From contig JAHIQM010000002.1 in NCBI GenBank assembly GCA_018902545.1, positions 1 through 64,000 of the forward strand: a stretch of DNA of 64,000 nt, given 5' to 3'. The position numbers were made by a program, and so were the translations under genes. This DNA comes from Pseudomonadota bacterium (GTDB taxonomy: Bacteria > Desulfobacterota > Desulfovibrionia > Desulfovibrionales > Desulfomicrobiaceae). The notes beneath the pieces are model-generated. The model saw only the letters and a list, made by a program, of their open reading frames with translations. It ran no database searches and was not told the DNA's origin. Below, piece after piece: positions 1 through 8,927 of this stretch (position 1 is the first letter of the stretch; each line of letters starts with the position of its first letter).

Positions 1-92
1 TAGTTGCTCATAAAACCTTAATTCAAGTTCTATTTACTCCAACTCGCTATTTATTTGTCAAAGATCCTTTAGCCTTCCGGCAAGAGGAAACG
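1..92 (-). other. probable rRNA operon leader with boxA-like site
   Basis: On the minus strand this AT-rich stretch follows two promoter-like sites and carries GATCTTTGACAA (positions 66 to 55), which resembles the boxA antitermination element of rRNA leaders. No reading frame of note is present. The rRNA gene itself would lie beyond the left edge, so the assignment is inferred from promoter arrangement and leader sequence only. Confidence 0.5.
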
Positions 93-121
93 TCTCTATC
101 GACTCAGTTCCCCACCGTCAA
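93..121 (-). promoter_or_regulatory. sigma70-like promoter, downstream member of a tandem pair
   Basis: Minus strand TTGACG (121-116) is separated by 17 bases from TAGAGA (98-93). It points towards the left edge, where an rRNA operon is suspected. Spacing is ideal; the -10 box is a moderate match. Confidence 0.5.
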
Positions 122-222
122 GCGCTTTCTTCAAGCTCTTTTTAATTCAACCTGCGAAATTGTATCCGCAAAGGTCAGAGACTTTCGTCTCCCGCGTTGC
201 CACTTCGCAGCGCAGAAAGAGG

Positions 223-251
223 CTTCTATGTGGGCAGGCACCAGTTGTCAA
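223..251 (-). promoter_or_regulatory. sigma70-like promoter, upstream member of a tandem pair
   Basis: Minus strand TTGACA (251-246), a perfect -35 box, is followed after 17 bases by TAGAAG (228-223). It lies about 50 bases beyond the asnS stop codon and 130 bases upstream of the second promoter. Tandem strong promoters of this kind are typical of stable-RNA operons. Confidence 0.55.
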
Positions 252-301
252 CAGAAATATGAACTTAAATTAATATCACCAAATTTCAAATGGTTAAGCA
301 A

Positions 302-1684
302 TCAAAACTCCAGATGCCGCGGCGTTCTCGGGAAAGGAATAACGTCCCGAATATTGGCGATGCCCGTAACCAGCATAAGCAGCCTCTCAAAACCCATCCC
401 GAAGCCGGCATGGGGCACAGAGCCGAATCGGCGCAGGTCCAGATACCACCAGTATTCTTCCTTGGGCAGGCCGAGTTCTTCGATACGCCGCTCAAGCACG
501 TCCAGGCGTTCTTCCCTGGCACTGCCGCCGATGAGTTCTCCGATACGCGGCACGAGCACATCCATGGCGCCCACAGTCTTGCCATCGTCATTGAGGCGCA
601 TGTAGAATGCCTTGATTTCCTTGGGGTAATCAAAAACGATGACCGGCTGTTTGAAATGGTCCTCGGTCAGATACCGTTCATGCTCGGTCTGCAGGTCCGT
701 CCCGAAATCCACCGGAAAATCAAAGGTACGCGGGGCGCTCTTGAGGATGGTCACCGCCTCCGCGTAGGGCAGGCGGATGAACGGCTTTTCAAGGATGTTG
801 TCCAGGGTGGCGAACAGGCCCTTGTCCACGAAATTGCCGAAAAGCTCCAGGTCATCACGGCAATTGTCAAGCAGATGGGAGATCAGCCATTTGATGCAGT
901 TCTCGCCCAGATCCATATTGTCGCTTAAGTCAGCAAAGGCCATCTCCGGCTCAATCATCCAGAACTCGGCCGCATGTTTGGGCGTGTTGGAATTCTCGGC
1001 CCGGAAGGTCGGCCCAAAAGTATAGACCCGGCCCAGGGCGCAGGCCAGGTTCTCGGCGGCAAGCTGCCCAGAGACCGTAAGCGAAGCTTCCTTGCCGAAA
1101 AAATCCTGGTCGAAGTCGGTCTTGCCGTTCTTCTTCGGGACGTTGCCCAGATCAAGGGTGGTGACCTGGAACATCTCTCCAGCTCCCTCGCAGTCCGCCC
1201 CGGTGATGATGGGCGCGTGGACATGGAAAAAACCCTGCTCGCGGAAAAACTGGTGCACGCCGTAGGACAGCTCGGCCCGAATGCGATTCAGGGCGCCGTA
1301 CTTGTTGGTGCGGGGGCGAAGATGGGCGATGGTGCGCAGATATTCGTCGGTATGGCGTTTCTTCTGCAAAGGATACGAGGCATCGGCCTCACCGAGGAGT
1401 TCAAGCTCGCCGATCTTGAGCTCCCACTTCTGGCCCTGCCCGGGTGATTCCACCAGCGCTCCGGTCAGGCTGACAGCCGCGCCCGTTCCCACCCGCTCCA
1501 TGAGGTCAAAGCCGATGGCATCGGCGGCGATGATGGCCTGCAGATTCTTGAGGCACGACCCGTCGTTTATCTCCAGAAACACGAACTCCTTGCTTTCGCG
1601 TTTGGTCCGCACCCATCCTTTGACCACCAGGGATTCGACTTCAGCTTCGGACAGCAGGATATCGGCCACTCTGATATTCTTCAT
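302..1684 (-). CDS. asnS: asparaginyl-tRNA synthetase
   Basis: Class IIb aminoacyl-tRNA synthetase that charges tRNA-Asn with asparagine. The N-terminal OB-fold (about residues 10-110) carries the [20 protein letters not shown] signature. The catalytic domain has the motif 2 region [13 protein letters not shown] and a C-terminal motif 3, [15 protein letters not shown]. The length of 460 aa is normal. An in-frame TTG lies 12 bases upstream, but the ATG at 1684 is preferred because GAGGGA sits just before it. The gene is 23 bases downstream of priA and probably co-transcribed with it. Confidence 0.96.
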   Translation of the reverse strand: MKNIRVADILLSEAEVESLVVKGWVRTKRESKEFVFLEINDGSCLKNLQAIIAADAIGFDLMERVGTGAAVSLTGALVESPGQGQKWELKIGELELLGEADASYPLQKKRHTDEYLRTIAHLRPRTNKYGALNRIRAELSYGVHQFFREQGFFHVHAPIITGADCEGAGEMFQVTTLDLGNVPKKNGKTDFDQDFFGKEASLTVSGQLAAENLACALGRVYTFGPTFRAENSNTPKHAAEFWMIEPEMAFADLSDNMDLGENCIKWLISHLLDNCRDDLELFGNFVDKGLFATLDNILEKPFIRLPYAEAVTILKSAPRTFDFPVDFGTDLQTEHERYLTEDHFKQPVIVFDYPKEIKAFYMRLNDDGKTVGAMDVLVPRIGELIGGSAREERLDVLERRIEELGLPKEEYWWYLDLRRFGSVPHAGFGMGFERLLMLVTGIANIRDVIPFPRTPRHLEF

Positions 1685-1707
1685 TTTTTCCCTCAAGTAG
1701 TTAACGG

Positions 1708-4017
1708 CTAGAGCATGTCCATGGGATCAAGATCCACGGAAATACGCACATTCTTTTCCTTGGCCAGCATTTTCCGCATTTCCGCGTAAACGCCACGGAT
1801 CGCTGGCCACGTATCGGCCTTGAGCAGGCACTGAAAACGCTTGCGGCCGCGCAGCACGGAAAGCGGCGCGGGCGCAGGCCCCAGAAGTCGCACTCCGGCC
1901 GCAGGGCATATGGCCCGCATGCGGCGTCCAAAAGCGGACAGGAGCTCCGCATCCGGCTGGTCCAGCGGCATCGATATCCGCACCAGGGCAAGCTTGACAA
2001 ATGGCGGATACCCCATGGTCTGTCGCAGGACGATCTCACGGGCGAAAAAACCTTCGTAATCGTTCTCGCGCACGAACTGCCAACAGTAGTGGCCGGGATT
2101 GCGGGTCTGGATCAGCACCCGTCCGTTCTTTTCGCCCCGTCCGGCGCGTCCCGCCACCTGCACCAGCATCTGGAACGATCGTTCCGTAGCCCTGTAGTCG
2201 GGAAGATTCAAGCCCAGATCGCCGTCCACTACCACCACCAGAGTCACGCCGGGAAAATGGTGTCCCTTGCTGAGCATCTGGGTGCCAACCAGAATCTGCG
2301 CCTCCTGCCGGGCAAAGGCGGCCAGGGTCTCCTGCATGGATCCGGCGCGGCGGGAAGTGTCCCGGTCCAGGCGCAAAATTTTGGTATCCCGGGGCAGGTC
2401 GTCGCGCAGAAATTCTTCGAGCCGCTCCGTGCCCGCGCCCAGCGGCAGAAACTCGTTGCCCTTGCACCCGGGGCAGGACAGGGGGAACAGCAGCGAATAG
2501 CCGCAATAATGACAAAGAAGCAATTCGCGGCGTTTGTGCAGGGTCATGGATACCTGACAATGCGGGCATTTGACGGGCTCGGAACATGCCTCGCAATACA
2601 GCACCGGCGAATACCCGCGCCGGTTGTGCAGAATGATGACCTGCTCTGCGGCTCGAACGGCATCAACGAGGGCGTCACGCACGGAGGTGGCGAAGGGGCC
2701 GTGCTCCGGAGGTTCCGCGCGCAAATCGACCAGTCGGACTTCAGGCAGACGGGCTTCGCCCACCCGGTTGGGCAGCCGCTGCAAGGCGATGCCTCCGCTT
2801 CTTGCGGAATGAAATACCTTCACGTCCGGAGTGGCCGAGCCCATGAGCAAAAGCCCGGAGCTGCGGGCGATACGTCCGTACGCCAGTTCCCGGGCCTGAT
2901 AGATGAGCCCTTCGTCCTGCTTGAAAGAAGCGTCGTGCTCCTCATCGAGGATGACAAGGCCCGGTTCCAGCGGCAAAAAAAGGCTGGAGCGAGTGCCGAC
3001 GACAATGGTGGGGGAAGTCTGGCCTGCGAGCTCCATGAAGGTTCTTTGTCGCTCGCTCGGATTGAGGTAGCCGTGAAAAAGCCGCAACCTGGCCTCAGGC
3101 AGGGCCTCACGCACATCCCGATAGAGCTTGAGGGCGATGCCCACCTCCGGGGCCAGGAGCATGACATGTTTCCCGAGGCACAGACAACGTCTGGCCAACT
3201 CCAGATAGACTGCCGTCTTTCCGCTTCCGGTCACTCCAAAAAGAAGCGCCGAACGCGGGTCCCGGTCCGCCAGCAGTTCCCAGAACCCTTCCACCGCCTG
3301 CTGCTGCCCTGCTGTCAGGCTGAAGGCTTCGGCCGCAGGGGCACAGACCTCTTCAGGCTGAAAAGGGGATTCGATCTCACGGATAAGGCCCTTTTGAAGA
3401 AGCACGCGCAAGGGCTGGGATACATTCTTTCCGAAATGTGTGTTCAAAACCTTGGCGGACGAGACGCCATGCACGTCCAGGTAGCGCAGAACGTCAAGCT
3501 GTGCGGTAGCCTGCGGACGCACCGGCCACGGGGGTTCCTTGGTCAGAGAGAAGAGCCGCTCCTGCCTGCGTGGACAGACATGGGGCACTAACCGGCCAGC
3601 CAGCCAATCCTGGGCCAGCCCCGCGCGCGCATCTGTCGCAGTCAATTCTCCAAGTCTTACGGCCTGACCCTCACAGGTCTTGAGCAAAGGCAGATCACGG
3701 AGCGCCGCAGGCAGCACACGCGCCAATATCTTTCCTGCGGCGTCCATCTGGCGAATGGAAAGATCGCGGATAAAATCAAGATAGCCGGCGCTGAAAAATG
3801 GCGCCCGATCCACAGGCCAGAGCACGTCCTTGCAGACGCAGCCTCCGGGTTCGGACACCGGGACCTGCGTCAATATGCCGACCCGGAACGACTTGCCCAG
3901 GGGTACAACGACACGCCCTCCGACATGCCACATCTGCCGGGGCAGATCTTCGGGCATGGCGTAGGTCAGCACGCTGTAGGGCGATGAGAGAAGGAGGACG
4001 GAACAGAACTCGCGCAT
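1708..4017 (-). CDS. priA: primosomal protein N' (replication restart helicase PriA)
   Basis: DNA helicase that recognises stalled forks and reloads the replisome. The N-terminal DNA-binding region precedes a superfamily 2 helicase core with Walker A GVTGSGKT near residue 261 and Walker B VILDEEH. A zinc-binding insertion has four CxxC pairs between CEACSEP and CPGCKGN, and a helicase C domain follows. At 769 aa it is full length. The start has GAGGATCC directly before the ATG. That ribosome-binding site abuts the T-tract of the galU terminator, so expression probably needs read-through or a promoter hidden in the hairpin. Confidence 0.96.
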   Translation of the reverse strand: MREFCSVLLLSSPYSVLTYAMPEDLPRQMWHVGGRVVVPLGKSFRVGILTQVPVSEPGGCVCKDVLWPVDRAPFFSAGYLDFIRDLSIRQMDAAGKILARVLPAALRDLPLLKTCEGQAVRLGELTATDARAGLAQDWLAGRLVPHVCPRRQERLFSLTKEPPWPVRPQATAQLDVLRYLDVHGVSSAKVLNTHFGKNVSQPLRVLLQKGLIREIESPFQPEEVCAPAAEAFSLTAGQQQAVEGFWELLADRDPRSALLFGVTGSGKTAVYLELARRCLCLGKHVMLLAPEVGIALKLYRDVREALPEARLRLFHGYLNPSERQRTFMELAGQTSPTIVVGTRSSLFLPLEPGLVILDEEHDASFKQDEGLIYQARELAYGRIARSSGLLLMGSATPDVKVFHSARSGGIALQRLPNRVGEARLPEVRLVDLRAEPPEHGPFATSVRDALVDAVRAAEQVIILHNRRGYSPVLYCEACSEPVKCPHCQVSMTLHKRRELLLCHYCGYSLLFPLSCPGCKGNEFLPLGAGTERLEEFLRDDLPRDTKILRLDRDTSRRAGSMQETLAAFARQEAQILVGTQMLSKGHHFPGVTLVVVVDGDLGLNLPDYRATERSFQMLVQVAGRAGRGEKNGRVLIQTRNPGHYCWQFVRENDYEGFFAREIVLRQTMGYPPFVKLALVRISMPLDQPDAELLSAFGRRMRAICPAAGVRLLGPAPAPLSVLRGRKRFQCLLKADTWPAIRGVYAEMRKMLAKEKNVRISVDLDPMDML

Positions 4018-4019
4018 GG

Positions 4020-4057
4020 ATCCTCAAAAAATAAGGGAACGGGAGACCCGTTCCCTT
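4020..4057 (-). terminator. intrinsic terminator after galU
   Basis: A perfect 11-bp stem (4033-4043 with 4047-4057) around a 3-base loop is followed on the minus strand by six T residues. It lies between galU and priA, and its T-tract runs straight into the priA ribosome-binding site. Confidence 0.85.
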
Positions 4058-4076
4058 GGCAAAGGCCGGCAGGGTG

Positions 4077-4949
4077 TTAGCGGGAAGGCGGAATCAGTTC
4101 GCGCAGGCGGGCGATGAGATCGTAGCGCAGATCCTCGTCCTGCAGGGCGAAATAAATATTGGCGGTCAGGTAATCGACCCAATCGCCGACATCGAAGCGC
4201 TGCCCGCGCAGCTTCACGGCAAGCAGCCTGTTTTCTCGGGCCATGGACTGCAGAGCGTCGGTCAGCTGAATCTCCCCGGTTTTATCGGGCTTCACATTTT
4301 CCAGATGGCTGAAAATCTCGGGAGTCAGCACGTACCGCCCGACCATGGCCAGCCTGGACGGAGCGCTTTCCACGTCGGGCTTCTCCTTGACTCCGCGGAT
4401 CCGATACAGACCCGGCGCGAACTCCTCGGCATCGATGATGCCGTATTTGCTGACCTTGTCGCGGGGAACCTCAATGACTCCAACCACGGGCATACGCTCG
4501 TTCTTCCAGACCTCAAGAAGCTGGTTGATGCCGGGATCACGGTTGAACATGAGATCGTCGCCAACCATGACCGCAAAGGGTTCGTCCTTGATGACCTCCC
4601 GGGCGCAGAGCACCGCATGCCCAAGGCCCAGCTGCTCCTTCTGGCGCACGACGATGATGTTGGCCATCATGGCCACCTGGCGCACCTCGGCCAAGAGGTC
4701 CGTCTGCCCCTTGCGTTCCAGCAACTGCTCGAGCGCGAGGTTGTAATCGAAATGATCCTCGATAATGCGTTTGTTCTGGTTGTTTACGAAAACCACATCC
4801 GACAGGCCGGAAGCTATTGCTTCTTCCACTATATATTGAATGGAAGGCTTTCGGAACACCGGCAAGATTTCCTTGGGCACATTTTTGGTCGCCGGAAGTG
4901 ATCTGGTTCCCCATCCTGCCACCGGAATGACAACTTTACGTACCTGCAT
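4077..4949 (-). CDS. galU: UTP-glucose-1-phosphate uridylyltransferase
   Basis: Makes UDP-glucose from glucose-1-phosphate and UTP for envelope polysaccharides and glucans. The nucleotidyltransferase signature is at the N terminus (VIPVAGWGTRSLPATKNVPK), followed by KPSIQYIVEEA and the metal-site region FAVMVGDDLMF. It has 290 aa, typical of bacterial GalU. The start is the ATG with GGAG six bases upstream. An intrinsic terminator lies immediately downstream. UDP-glucose would also serve the OpgG-type glucan pathway and the glycosyltransferases further right, which is inference. Confidence 0.95.
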   Translation of the reverse strand: MQVRKVVIPVAGWGTRSLPATKNVPKEILPVFRKPSIQYIVEEAIASGLSDVVFVNNQNKRIIEDHFDYNLALEQLLERKGQTDLLAEVRQVAMMANIIVVRQKEQLGLGHAVLCAREVIKDEPFAVMVGDDLMFNRDPGINQLLEVWKNERMPVVGVIEVPRDKVSKYGIIDAEEFAPGLYRIRGVKEKPDVESAPSRLAMVGRYVLTPEIFSHLENVKPDKTGEIQLTDALQSMARENRLLAVKLRGQRFDVGDWVDYLTANIYFALQDEDLRYDLIARLRELIPPSR

Positions 4950-5015
4950 GCATCGCTCCTTTTTTTATCCCACAGAAAGGAAGGTCCGCTCCTTCGCTTT
5001 CAAAATCTCTTGATG

Positions 5016-6365
5016 TCAGGACAGACCGGACTCAACAGCCTCGGCCAGGTCGGCGCACAACTCGTCCACCAGGGACTGGTCCTGGGCCTCGACCATGATC
5101 CGGGCCAGGGCCTCCGTGCCGGAATACCGCAGCAGCACCCGGCCGGTCATCCCGAGCCTCGCCTCGGCATCCCGGACAGCGTCCTGGATGACCGGAACCT
5201 CGTCAAAAGGCATCTTTTTCTTCACCTTCAGATTGACGAGCTTCTGCGGGAAGGGGGTCAAAAGTCCTGCGATTTCGGATATGGGCTTCTGCCTGCCGAC
5301 CATGATGCGCAAGAGCTGCAGCGCCGCCAGGGTTCCGTCTCCCGTGGTCGAGTGTTCCATGAACACCAGGTGCCCGGACTGTTCACCGCCCAGACGATAA
5401 CCTCCCTTGCGCATTTCTTCAACGACGTATCTGTCCCCTACCTTGGTACGAAGCAGCCGTCCGCCGCGTTCCTGCATGAAAACTTCAAGGGCCATGTTGC
5501 TCATGACCGTGGCCACCAGAGTGTTGCCCGCAAGCGCGCCCCTGGCCATCATCTCGTCCGCGCACACGGCCATGATCTGATCGCCGTCCAGCACCTTGCC
5601 GTACTCGTCAACTACGATGAGCCGGTCGGCGTCGCCGTCAAGGGCCAGGCCGATGTCCGCCCGATGTTCGCGGACCTTGGAGGCGAGCACGTCGGGATTG
5701 AGAGAGCCGCAGCCTTTGTTGATGTTGAGCCCGTCCGGCTCGATGCCCAAGGTGATGACGCGAGCTCCCAGCTCTTCGAAAATAAGGGGAGCCACGCGGT
5801 AGGCCGCGCCGTGCGCGCAATCGAGGACAATGGTGAGCCCATCCAGGGTCATGCCCGCCGGAAAGCTGTGCTTGAGGTCGACGATGTAGCGCCCGGGACT
5901 GTCCTGAATCTTTTTAGCCCGCCCGACCTGATCATCGGCGGGATAGTTCCAGGTGAAATCAGGGCTGGTGACCATGGCGGCGATTTCGTCCTCCACCTTG
6001 TCAGCCAGCTTGAAGCCATCCTTGTCGAAAAACTTGATGCCGTTGTCCATGTACGGATTGTGCGAGGCCGAAATGACCACGCCCAGATCGGCGCGCATGC
6101 TGCGGGTCAGAAAGCTGATGGCCGGGGTGGGCAGGGGACCGACCAGAAAGACATCCATGCCCGCCGCGCAAAATCCGGAAGTCAGGGCCGACTCGAAGAC
6201 ATAGCCCGAAAGCCTGGTATCCTTGCCGATGACCACCCGGTGCCGCTTGTTCCCGTTTCTAAAATATTGCCCGGCGGCAAGGCCGAGCCGAAGCACCAGT
6301 TCCGGCTGCATGGGGTGTCTGTTGACCCGCCCCCGGATTCCGTCAGTCCCGAAAAGTCTGCTCAT
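5016..6365 (-). CDS. glmM: phosphoglucosamine mutase
   Basis: Interconverts glucosamine-6-phosphate and glucosamine-1-phosphate on the way to UDP-GlcNAc. It starts with the family hallmark [12 protein letters not shown]. The phosphoserine loop [13 protein letters not shown] puts the catalytic Ser near residue 101. The metal loop LDGDADR and the C-terminal phosphate-binding RYSGTEA are also present. Length is 449 aa. The start is preceded by GGAGGATGA. It follows the cdaR-like gene by 11 bases, giving the cdaA-cdaR-glmM order known from Firmicutes, where GlmM binds and inhibits CdaA. Confidence 0.96.
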   Translation of the reverse strand: MSRLFGTDGIRGRVNRHPMQPELVLRLGLAAGQYFRNGNKRHRVVIGKDTRLSGYVFESALTSGFCAAGMDVFLVGPLPTPAISFLTRSMRADLGVVISASHNPYMDNGIKFFDKDGFKLADKVEDEIAAMVTSPDFTWNYPADDQVGRAKKIQDSPGRYIVDLKHSFPAGMTLDGLTIVLDCAHGAAYRVAPLIFEELGARVITLGIEPDGLNINKGCGSLNPDVLASKVREHRADIGLALDGDADRLIVVDEYGKVLDGDQIMAVCADEMMARGALAGNTLVATVMSNMALEVFMQERGGRLLRTKVGDRYVVEEMRKGGYRLGGEQSGHLVFMEHSTTGDGTLAALQLLRIMVGRQKPISEIAGLLTPFPQKLVNLKVKKKMPFDEVPVIQDAVRDAEARLGMTGRVLLRYSGTEALARIMVEAQDQSLVDELCADLAEAVESGLS

Positions 6366-6376
6366 TCATCCTCCGA

Positions 6377-7294
6377 TCATGGAGTAAATTCTTCGTTGCG
6401 ATAAACCACTATCTCGACCTCCTCGGGATTGGTCTCAAGAACTCTGACTCCCTCGGGAAAACGGAAAACGGGCTGGATCACGCTTTGACCCAGAGCGGGA
6501 TTGGGCCCCGGATCGATTATCAGCTGCAGGGTGTCGCGCCAGTCCTTGTCTTTGAGAAGCCGCACCGGCATTTCGAGTCTGATGCGCACGAACGCGGGGT
6601 CGAAGTTGTAGTTGAACGTGGGGTATCGCACCGGCTCAAGGTTCATCTTGACCCAGATTTCCTGGGTGACAAGGCCAAAATGCAATTCATAGCTGACCGA
6701 GGTCACCGGGGTGCGGACATCCCGGGGCATCTGCAGCCGGCTTCGTCCTGACACGGACAGGCCATCTCCGGACTGGACCTCGATCAATTCCGTGGACACG
6801 CTTTCCACCGGCTCGAGCGCGCTGGCGAACCCTGTAACGGTGACCTTTTCCGGAAAAACCGTCGCATTCTTGTACTGCACATCGTCTCCGGGCAAACCGG
6901 TCCAATCCAGATGCACGGGCACGGACTTGGAGACCACGACATCGGCCACAAGTTCAAGACGCGTGGGGTTGACCTCGACGACTTCAACGGCGGAGGTGAT
7001 GGTCATGCTCTCCGGCAGCAGGGGAATGACGTTGGCTCCGACGCTTATTTTGCCCAGATCGAGCTTGTAGGCCAGGCGGCCGACGTTGAGGGAGCGGACC
7101 TGGTTGCTCGTGCCCCGGATGCGGACCTGAAGCTTACTGACCAGGCCGGAGGTGATCTCCATCTGGGGAGGCAGATTCACGAACTCAAGTGGTACCTCGA
7201 GCCACGTCTCGACCTTTTCCTGGCCCGAAACCACGTACCAGCTCGCCAGCGCCAAAAGTATGGCCAAAACTCTGTATTGCCAGTTATTCCACAT
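6377..7294 (-). CDS. YbbR-domain protein, CdaR-like
   Basis: The 305-aa protein has one N-terminal membrane helix (about residues 8-23, RVLAILLALASWYVVSG). The long extracytoplasmic part is built of YbbR-type beta repeats, with recurrent blocks such as VPLEFVNLPPQMEI and VPVHLDWTGLPGDD. In Firmicutes, CdaR is the membrane regulator of the diadenylate cyclase CdaA. Here the start codon overlaps the cdaA stop codon by one base, so the two are probably translationally coupled. The regulatory role is inferred from this linkage. Confidence 0.85.
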   Translation of the reverse strand: MWNNWQYRVLAILLALASWYVVSGQEKVETWLEVPLEFVNLPPQMEITSGLVSKLQVRIRGTSNQVRSLNVGRLAYKLDLGKISVGANVIPLLPESMTITSAVEVVEVNPTRLELVADVVVSKSVPVHLDWTGLPGDDVQYKNATVFPEKVTVTGFASALEPVESVSTELIEVQSGDGLSVSGRSRLQMPRDVRTPVTSVSYELHFGLVTQEIWVKMNLEPVRYPTFNYNFDPAFVRIRLEMPVRLLKDKDWRDTLQLIIDPGPNPALGQSVIQPVFRFPEGVRVLETNPEEVEIVVYRNEEFTP

Positions 7295-8049
7295 TATTTC
7301 CTCAACGCGGCGGCAAGAACTTTCTTCAAACGGACTTCATTGAGACTGCTGGTGATCCGGCCGCCCACGGCCAGGGAGATGCTGCCCCGCTCCTCGGACA
7401 CAATAAGCGCCACGGCGTCCGTTTCCTCGGTCACGCCGATGGCGGCGCGATGCCGGGTACCCAGGGACGACTCGTGTTTGAGACCCACGGCCAGAGGCAG
7501 GATGCAGGCCGCAGCCTCTATCCGGTTGTCACGGATAATGACCGCCCCGTCATGCAAGGGCGTGTCGGGGTGAAAAATGGTCAGCAGCAAGTCCTTGCTG
7601 AAGGCCGCGTGCAGTTCGATCCCGCCGGAAAGCACGTCCCCAAGGGGAATGTTTCGCTCGACGACGATGAGCGCCCCGGTCTTGCTTTTGGCCATCTGCA
7701 CCAGCGCCAGGATCAGCTCGTCCAATACAACGGACTGCACCGAATCCTTCTTGAATATCGTGGTCGCGCCCATGACCGCCAGGGCCTTGCGGATGTCACG
7801 CCGGAAAAGAATGATGACCACCAGAAAGATGGACCCAAGGAAATTCCCGAGCAGCCAGTTGAGGGTGTACAGACCGAACTGACCGGCAGCGAAATAGGTC
7901 ACGATGATGAGCAGAAGTCCATAAATGACCGAGACTGCGCGGGTGCCCTTGATCAGCAGAATGATGCGGAAGAAAATATATCCCACGACCAGAATATCGA
8001 GGATATCCCGCCACGTGATCTGCAGATTGCCCACGGTAAAGCTCAGCAC
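7294..8049 (-). CDS. cdaA: membrane diadenylate cyclase (c-di-AMP synthase)
   Basis: Condenses two ATP into cyclic di-AMP. Three membrane helices occupy about residues 13-80. The DAC domain that follows has the catalytic DGA motif (LHDGAVIIRDN, about 167-169) and the RHR motif (LGTRHRAAIG, about 199-201). Length is 251 aa. The start is a GTG that overlaps the end of folP by seven bases, with no strong ribosome-binding site, suggesting coupling to folP translation. Neighbours cdaR and glmM match the conserved c-di-AMP module. The nucleotide would act in potassium, osmotic or wall homeostasis, by analogy. Confidence 0.93.
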   Translation of the reverse strand: MLSFTVGNLQITWRDILDILVVGYIFFRIILLIKGTRAVSVIYGLLLIIVTYFAAGQFGLYTLNWLLGNFLGSIFLVVIILFRRDIRKALAVMGATTIFKKDSVQSVVLDELILALVQMAKSKTGALIVVERNIPLGDVLSGGIELHAAFSKDLLLTIFHPDTPLHDGAVIIRDNRIEAAACILPLAVGLKHESSLGTRHRAAIGVTEETDAVALIVSEERGSISLAVGGRITSSLNEVRLKKVLAAALRK

Positions 8050-8924
8050 CCTTCAACCCCCGAAGTTTCCTTCCCCAGCACATGGGCGACGGTCAGCCCG
8101 TCCCTGATTTCGCGCACCTCATGCACACGATGGATGCGCACGCCCCGACCGTAAAGAGAGACCGTCGCCGCAAGGGTGGCCGCATTGCGTTCCCGCCCCT
8201 CGCGGCCAAGCAACCCTTTCCACACGGATTTGTTGGAAAGGGCCATGTACACCGGTCGCCCGACCTCAAACAATTTACAGATATTTTTCAATATTTCAAG
8301 ATTATGTTCAACTGTCTTGCCAAAGCCGATTCCTGGATCAATCACGATGCGCGATTCTGGCACTCCCGACCGGACAAGAAGCTCAAGCTTGGCAGCGAAA
8401 AACCGCATGATCTCATCCATTACGTTGTCGTACCGCGGCTCGATCTGCATGTTCTGCGGACGGCCGAGGCTGTGCATGAGCACGTAACCGGGGCAAAATC
8501 CGCTCACAACCTCCAGCAGGCCGGGGTCCGCCTCCAGCGCCGAGACATCGTTGACGATCAGGGCCCCGGCCTCCAGGCATGCCCTGGCGACACTGGCCTT
8601 GGTCGTATCTACGGATAACACCGCGTCCGGCCTGGACCGCAGGATTTCACGCACAACCGGCAACACCCTCTTCAGCTCGATATCTGCGGGAACCGTCTCG
8701 GAAAAGGGGCGGGTGCTTTCCCCGCCTATGTCGAGGATGTCCGCGCCCTGGTCGAGGAGCGCAAGTCCCTTGGCCACGGCGGCATCGACTCCGGCGGCAT
8801 CGCCGCCGTCGTAAAAGGAGTCCGGCGTGACATTGAGGATGCCCACAACAAAAAAGGGGGCAGGACCCAAGGCCCTCCCCCTGCACACCTCCCAGGAGAC
8901 GCTGTCCAATCTCTCCCGGAACAT
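8043..8924 (-). CDS. folP: dihydropteroate synthase
   Basis: Joins p-aminobenzoate to 6-hydroxymethyl-dihydropterin diphosphate in folate synthesis. The TIM-barrel signatures are clear: GILNVTPDSFYDGG, then DILDIGGESTRP, and the later DPGIGFGKT. Length is 293 aa. It begins three bases after the ftsH stop codon and overlaps cdaA at its 3' end, so ftsH-folP-cdaA-cdaR-glmM appear to form one transcription unit. FtsH next to FolP is a common arrangement in proteobacteria. Confidence 0.95.
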   Translation of the reverse strand: MFRERLDSVSWEVCRGRALGPAPFFVVGILNVTPDSFYDGGDAAGVDAAVAKGLALLDQGADILDIGGESTRPFSETVPADIELKRVLPVVREILRSRPDAVLSVDTTKASVARACLEAGALIVNDVSALEADPGLLEVVSGFCPGYVLMHSLGRPQNMQIEPRYDNVMDEIMRFFAAKLELLVRSGVPESRIVIDPGIGFGKTVEHNLEILKNICKLFEVGRPVYMALSNKSVWKGLLGREGRERNAATLAATVSLYGRGVRIHRVHEVREIRDGLTVAHVLGKETSGVEGC

Positions 8925-8927
8925 GGT

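Noticed and set aside
2089-3591. 500-codon plus-strand frame opposite priA
   Set aside because: Antisense shadow; the minus strand has full PriA motifs.
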